Origin: Nocardia fluminea
Lineage (GTDB): Bacteria; Actinomycetota; Actinomycetes; Mycobacteriales; Mycobacteriaceae
Assembly: GCF_002846365.1 (NCBI RefSeq)
Contig: NZ_PJMW01000002.1
Location: 2,604,001 to 2,668,000 of the forward strand
DNA length: 64,000 nt
Direction: 5' to 3'
The notes below the pieces were generated by a model that was not told the DNA's origin, searched no databases, and was given only the letters and a program-made list of their open reading frames with translations. A program made the translations under genes and the position numbers. How positions within the stretch are numbered: position 1 is the first letter of the stretch; every line of letters starts with the position of its first letter. Positions 59,549 through 64,000 of this stretch are shown in pieces.

Positions 59549-60595
59549 ATGTACTGTCCATCCATGTCCAAGGCCCAAGACCGCGCGTTCCGCACGATAG
59601 CCGCCGCGGCTTGGCGCACGGTGCAGCAGAACGGTTCGCTCGCGGCTATTCTCAAGGCGCACGACGAGCGTATGCGGATGTTCACGCCACCACCACTATT
59701 CGACCAGTTGCGCCTTCCTCCGATGACTACCGCGATGAGCACGTACACCAGCGTGCTCCCCACTATTGACCTCGGTCGGCAGTTTTTTGAGCTGAACCAC
59801 CTGCGCACCGCTGACTTCGACACCTACACATCGACCTTGTCGAAGCTGCGTATGGACCTTGCCCCGGTCATGAACACCTCACGCCTGTTTGTGGATTACT
59901 TTCCAAGCATCGGGTTGCCCGAGTCCATCGTCACGCCGGCCGTCAGCGATCTCCTACGCAGCCTGGCCAAGCGGTATCCGAGCAACTGGCCCGAGGACGA
60001 CGCACTAGATTTCGAGCTTGCCCGCGAGATCGTCGAGGACGATGGAATCCCGATCGCGTACATCCCTCGAGCAGAGATAGTTGCTGATCTGGCTGAGGCG
60101 GATGATCGCGTCGGCCGCGTCGAAATACTGGTCGCCCGCACCGCGGACATCGTGGACGATTGCCGTGAAGCCCTCGATCGTCGAGTGCATCCCAAGGTAG
60201 CCGCCCAGAAGGTGCTGCTCGAACGGGCCATCGAAACCCTCGAGCAGGGACACCTCGAGTCGGCGCAAGCGCTCGCCGTCAATATCTGCGACACATTGAT
60301 CACTGAACACATCAACGAATCGCACGGAAAGGCCAAGAATCAGTGCGTCGTCAAGAATCTGGCCGAGGCCTTCGCAACGAACACGCTGCGGTACACGTTG
60401 GGGGTTGCGCCGGTGGTGAACCTGCTGACTGAGTGGAGCCCAAAGAGCGGTAAGCCACGCCCGGCGCCGCTGTCCCGTCACGTCAGCGTCCACCGTGCGC
60501 ATCCCGAGCACTACACGCCAGAGAACGCAGTTCTCGCGGTGATGGTCGCAACCAGCCTGGCCCTCGCTCTCAATGAGCGAAATTCCTGGGACTGA
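59549..60595 (+). CDS. Helical protein with HEPN-like C-terminal motif
   Basis: The 348-residue protein is all helical and soluble. The C-terminal region PLSRHVSVHRAHPEHYTPEN followed by AVLAVMVATSLALALNE has the Rx4H motif (Arg310, His315) and helix pattern of HEPN nucleases found in abortive-infection and toxin-antitoxin proteins. The middle contains VGRVEILVARTADIVDDCRE and KVAAQKVLLERAIETLEQGH. A second ATG at 59564 is possible. No antitoxin gene is apparent next to it. The HEPN assignment rests on the motif and helix pattern only. Confidence 0.5.
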   Translation: MYCPSMSKAQDRAFRTIAAAAWRTVQQNGSLAAILKAHDERMRMFTPPPLFDQLRLPPMTTAMSTYTSVLPTIDLGRQFFELNHLRTADFDTYTSTLSKLRMDLAPVMNTSRLFVDYFPSIGLPESIVTPAVSDLLRSLAKRYPSNWPEDDALDFELAREIVEDDGIPIAYIPRAEIVADLAEADDRVGRVEILVARTADIVDDCREALDRRVHPKVAAQKVLLERAIETLEQGHLESAQALAVNICDTLITEHINESHGKAKNQCVVKNLAEAFATNTLRYTLGVAPVVNLLTEWSPKSGKPRPAPLSRHVSVHRAHPEHYTPENAVLAVMVATSLALALNERNSWD

Positions 60596-60675
60596 AGCCT
60601 AGATTCCGCGCCCCCGCGGTCTCGACAGCCTTCTCGATGACGTAACCCGCGCCGACGACCCCCGAGAAGGACCCG

Positions 60676-61515
60676 CTAGCCCCTCCCAAATGCCGCCACG
60701 CGAAATTCAATCCACCCGTAGGTCTGGCTGTTGCCTCCGATTACTCCGTCGGCATTCCCCCGCACGCCCGGCAGTAGTTTATCTCCGCGCACTACCCGGT
60801 CTTCTACTTTTATTAGCGGATGCTCATAAACAGCGAGATGCGCGCTTCCCGGAACATACGAAAGGGTGGTAGGTTTTGTCGAAAGGATTTTGCATCCATT
60901 CCATACTGTGATGGCATTGTCTGCGGAGAGTGTGACATTCAATACGGGATTGAAGACTGGCTTGGATTCGACCAGCAAGTCCATCCGAGCACCCCTTATG
61001 GCCTGGTCAGGGAGCGAACTGGAATTGTCAATCAATACCATAACTGAAATTTCAACATCGCCACTGATCGCGACCTCATCCGCGTACATGTTCTTGCTAT
61101 CCGCCACACGGCAGTGCACATAATTTCGTTCGTCGCCCATCTGCTTATTGTCAGCAAGGCTATTGAAGACTGCGGTAGGGGAGGGTTCATTTTTGGTGTA
61201 CATCTCCCGCATCGGCCCCCATCCATAGTTGTTGTTGCCAACGCCAATACCAGGTGCCGGATTCGCGGTGGATGCGATCGACGTGGTTGGCGAATTTGTC
61301 GCAGATCCGATCTTGAAGTCGACTGTGTCGCGAAAGAGCGCGAGTACGGCAGCAACGGCCCCGACCAGTCCCGCTACCCCGAGAACAACACTGTTCTTCC
61401 ACCACGGGGTTGGTGGCGTGGCCGGCGAGGGTGTTGGCGACGACGCTGCGGGTGGAGGTGTCGACGAAGGCGGAGGTGTCGACGAAGAGGGGGGCGGAGT
61501 CGTCGGGTTCGACAT
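60676..61515 (-). CDS. Proline-rich single-pass exported protein
   Basis: From an ATG at 61515 the 279-residue protein has a Pro/Ser/Thr-rich N-terminal tail (SSTPPPSSTPPPAASSPTPS), a membrane helix (SVVLGVAGLVGAVAAVLALF) and an exported ~190-residue domain with MVLIDNSSSLPDQAIRGARM, VTLSADNAITVWNGCKI and YGWIEFRVAAFGRG. It may continue upstream to an ATG at 61566. Base composition is lower in GC than the average in this window. I do not recognise the domain. Confidence 0.6.
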   Translation of the reverse strand: MSNPTTPPPSSSTPPPSSTPPPAASSPTPSPATPPTPWWKNSVVLGVAGLVGAVAAVLALFRDTVDFKIGSATNSPTTSIASTANPAPGIGVGNNNYGWGPMREMYTKNEPSPTAVFNSLADNKQMGDERNYVHCRVADSKNMYADEVAISGDVEISVMVLIDNSSSLPDQAIRGARMDLLVESKPVFNPVLNVTLSADNAITVWNGCKILSTKPTTLSYVPGSAHLAVYEHPLIKVEDRVVRGDKLLPGVRGNADGVIGGNSQTYGWIEFRVAAFGRG

Positions 61516-61691
61516 ACGGCCATTCTTGACGATTTTTCCGACGCGCATAACCCACTTGAGCGACATCGGCCATCGTTGGCGCCCTTCGCCAGGCCGACAC
61601 GCTCGGCCTCCCTTCGCGAAGGAAAGATCCGCAGGGCGTCACCGAATAGCCTGGGCTACAAGCTCACCGGGAACCGGTAGATCGGTGACGG

Positions 61692-62205
<514 letters not shown>

Positions 62206-62290
62206 TCACGATGGGTGTGCTCCGCTGAACCATGCCGATGCTATCCATCACACCGGCAGAAGGTCCGTCCCCGGTTGCACAAGCCGCCGG

Positions 62291-63166
62291 TCACCGAGGA
62301 CCCCTCAGGTGGAGCTGGCCGATGGCAGCGTAGGCGCTCAGGTCCCACGCCCCGCGATGGCGTGGTGCGGCGGGCGACAGCCTCCGTACTCTGTCGCGGT
62401 CGTCGCCCTCGCCGTCCTCGTTCCCATTCCGGTTGTCGTCGTCGCGGCTGAGGGCTGGTACCCACCGGTGCGGGGCGATCAGACCGGGCGCGAGGAGTTG
62501 GTACTCGGCGAGCATGGCCGTGATCTCGTCTCGTCCGCGTGGGTGGTACGGGATGCCCGCGCGGCGCAGGGTTTCGGCGGCGGCCTGGACGTGCTGGGGG
62601 TAGAACTCGTCGGTGACGTGGGTGAACACGAGCCATGTCCCGACCGGGAACCGGGCGGTCAACGCCGCGAGCACGGCAGGGGCGTCACTAATCCATTCTG
62701 CGGTGCCCGACACGCACACCGCCAACGGTGCCGTCATGTCCATCACGGCGGCGACATCGCCCACGATCGTGTCAGCGTCGGTGATGTCGGTATCGGTGAA
62801 GAACCGGGTAGGTGGTTCGTGCAGCAGCGCACGCCCATGCGCGGCCACGACGGTGTCGGAGTCGACATACAACGTCTTTGCGCTGCTGTTCGCTCGTTCG
62901 GCGATGTCGTGGATATTCGGGAAGTGGGGAATGCCGCACCCGAGTTCGACGAACTGAGACACCTCGTGATGGTCGGACAGGTACTCGACCGCGCGTCGGG
63001 TGAATCGACGGGATTCGGCGACCGCGGGCCGGATCGTGCTGCTCGCCAAGGCGTCGGCTAGCACCTTGTCAGGGTCGTAGTGGTCCTTCCCGCCGAGGAA
63101 CGCGCTGTGCAGGCGTGCGGGGGTCGGCTGGTCGGGGTCGATCAGGTTTGGTGGACGGGTGGTCAC
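62291..63166 (-). CDS. S-adenosylmethionine methyltransferase (actinobacterial DUF574-type)
   Basis: The 291-residue protein follows the actinobacterial family Methyltransf_19: PARLHSAFLGGKDHYDPDK near the N-terminus, VSQFVELGCGIPHFPNIHDI (SAM motif), TLYVDSDTVVAAHGRALL and TGTWLVFTHVTDEF-like later strand. Members are abundant in Streptomyces and Nocardia and their substrates are mostly unknown. The C-terminal ~45 residues are charged and low-complexity (RDDDNRNGNEDGEGDDRD). It is followed on the same strand by the partial gene at 63251. Confidence 0.83.
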   Translation of the reverse strand: MTTRPPNLIDPDQPTPARLHSAFLGGKDHYDPDKVLADALASSTIRPAVAESRRFTRRAVEYLSDHHEVSQFVELGCGIPHFPNIHDIAERANSSAKTLYVDSDTVVAAHGRALLHEPPTRFFTDTDITDADTIVGDVAAVMDMTAPLAVCVSGTAEWISDAPAVLAALTARFPVGTWLVFTHVTDEFYPQHVQAAAETLRRAGIPYHPRGRDEITAMLAEYQLLAPGLIAPHRWVPALSRDDDNRNGNEDGEGDDRDRVRRLSPAAPRHRGAWDLSAYAAIGQLHLRGPR

Positions 63167-63250
63167 GGTGGGGGCTCCTGCCGCGTTCGGTGCTCGTTCA
63201 TCTCGGTGTCTGTTGGTGTCGGAGGTGTGGGGTGGTGGTTGTTGGGCGGG

Positions 63251-64000
63251 TCATGGTGCCGCGCTGATCGCGGTGATCGTGGCTGTGCCGTCGGGCTCGG
63301 TCGCGGTGGTGATGATCAAGGCCGCCAACAGCTCTGGGGTTTTGTTCGGCCATTGCTCACGGATCTGGACCTGCCACCGGCCCGGTGCGGTCGGCACGAC
63401 GGTGGCGCAGTAGCGGGTTCCGACGGGCACGGAATCTATGCCGCCCTGAATGTGCTGCGTGGATGGGACTTTCGCGTCGGCGGTGACGTATTCGCGTGCT
63501 TTAGTGGCGGATCGTTGGACGTAGTAGGCGTATTGGAAGGCGAAGATCACGCTGACCGCGCTGGTGGTGTCGCCGGGGTCGGCGCCCGAAGACAGAGCGG
63601 TGCTGCGTTTGTGGGGGCAGTCGGCGATCGCGTGTGGCGCGGTGGTCGTTGTCGGGACCGCGTGGACCATCCCGGTCAACGGTGCGGGCAAAGGCGTGCT
63701 CGCAGCTGTGTTGGATTGTTCGTCGGTGTCGGGCAGCGACTCGAGCACGACCAACACAACGATGATCACGACCGCGAAGACCGCGCCGAGGGTGGCGATG
63801 ACTCGTCCGGTGCCGGGCTGGTCGGGGCGTGCGGGTGCGTAGTTACGTCCGACCTGCCGAAACCCGGGCGGCGCCTTCGGTTCGTCGGGGTCGGCGTCGG
63901 TGGGGTCCATCCAGGCCGACCAGTCGCTGGAGCGGTCGTAGTCGTCGTAGTCGTCGTCCTCGTCGAACCCGTGGTCGGCGTCGCTACTGAGATCGTCAGG
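63251..64000 (-). CDS. Membrane protein related to the gene at 17936 (N-terminus outside window)
   Basis: The frame continues to the right edge, so the gene is partial on its 5' side. From the edge, an acidic tail (FDEDDDYDDYDRSSDWSAW) is followed by a Pro-rich linker, one membrane helix (VIATLGAVFAVVIIVVLVVL) and an exported domain with IFAFQYAYYVQRSATKARE, SVPVGTRYCATVVP and LLAALIITTATEPDGTATI. This domain is shared with the T4SS operon protein at 17936-18616, so a second transfer or envelope locus may begin here. Confidence 0.7.
   Translation of the reverse strand, partial: PDDLSSDADHGFDEDDDYDDYDRSSDWSAWMDPTDADPDEPKAPPGFRQVGRNYAPARPDQPGTGRVIATLGAVFAVVIIVVLVVLESLPDTDEQSNTAASTPLPAPLTGMVHAVPTTTTAPHAIADCPHKRSTALSSGADPGDTTSAVSVIFAFQYAYYVQRSATKAREYVTADAKVPSTQHIQGGIDSVPVGTRYCATVVPTAPGRWQVQIREQWPNKTPELLAALIITTATEPDGTATITAISAAP

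Overview
The window is high-GC actinobacterial DNA. Cutinase-like and lipase-like envelope proteins, an MAB_1171c-type membrane protein, an actinobacterial type IV secretion system (SCO6880-type gene beside a VirB4-like ATPase) and XRE regulators with MmyB-like or TPR-like domains point to the Mycobacteriales, most likely Nocardia. I found no rRNA, tRNA or CRISPR array.

Layout. (1) 1-7396: a divergent XRE regulator and a tight seven-gene operon: radical SAM protein with a RiPP-recognition-like N-terminus, second radical SAM protein, creatininase-family protein, arylsulfotransferase-like protein, family-2 glycosyltransferase, methyltransferase, P-loop kinase. The logic resembles mycofactocin (radical SAM + creatininase-type peptidase + GT2), but the gene set is different. 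(2) 7400-9220: small genes and a decayed partial copy of the methyltransferase/kinase junction. (3) About 9.4-41.8 kb: an integrated conjugative-type element with tyrosine integrase and excisionase, MmyB-type XRE regulator, then a long co-directional operon encoding cutinase/lipase-like envelope proteins, small membrane proteins, VirB6/TrbL-like, SCO6880-like, VirB4-like, M23/transglycosylase, VirD4-like and DUF4913-like proteins. Spread through the second half of this operon are eight divergent paralogues of an unrecognised, all-helical protein family; several share a C-terminal tail. No relaxase was recognised. (4) 42.3-45.6 kb: acyl-CoA oxidase-like and Baeyer-Villiger-type flavin monooxygenase genes. 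(5) 50.1-46.5 kb, minus strand: XRE repressor, ImmA/IrrE protease, membrane protein and cytochrome P450 in one operon. (6) 51.0-58.2 kb: Nudix and XRE/TPR genes divergent from a nucleotide-sugar operon (PIG-L deacetylase, UDP-sugar dehydrogenase, UDP-xylose-synthase-like decarboxylase, a MoaD/ThiS-type sulfur carrier ending in Gly-Gly, a formylglycine-enzyme-fold protein lacking the catalytic cysteines, and a second epimerase). (7) 58.2-64.0 kb: WD40 and nrdF remnants, small hypotheticals, a HEPN-like protein, an S-adenosylmethionine methyltransferase and a partial membrane protein related to one in the transfer operon.

How the genes may work together: region 1 looks like a modified-peptide or small-molecule pathway. 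Region 3 builds an envelope-spanning transfer machine with its own cell-wall and mycolate-layer proteins. Region 6 looks like a pathway for a modified, possibly sulfur-containing, sugar. Functions are inferred from motifs visible in the translated sequence; no database search was run.
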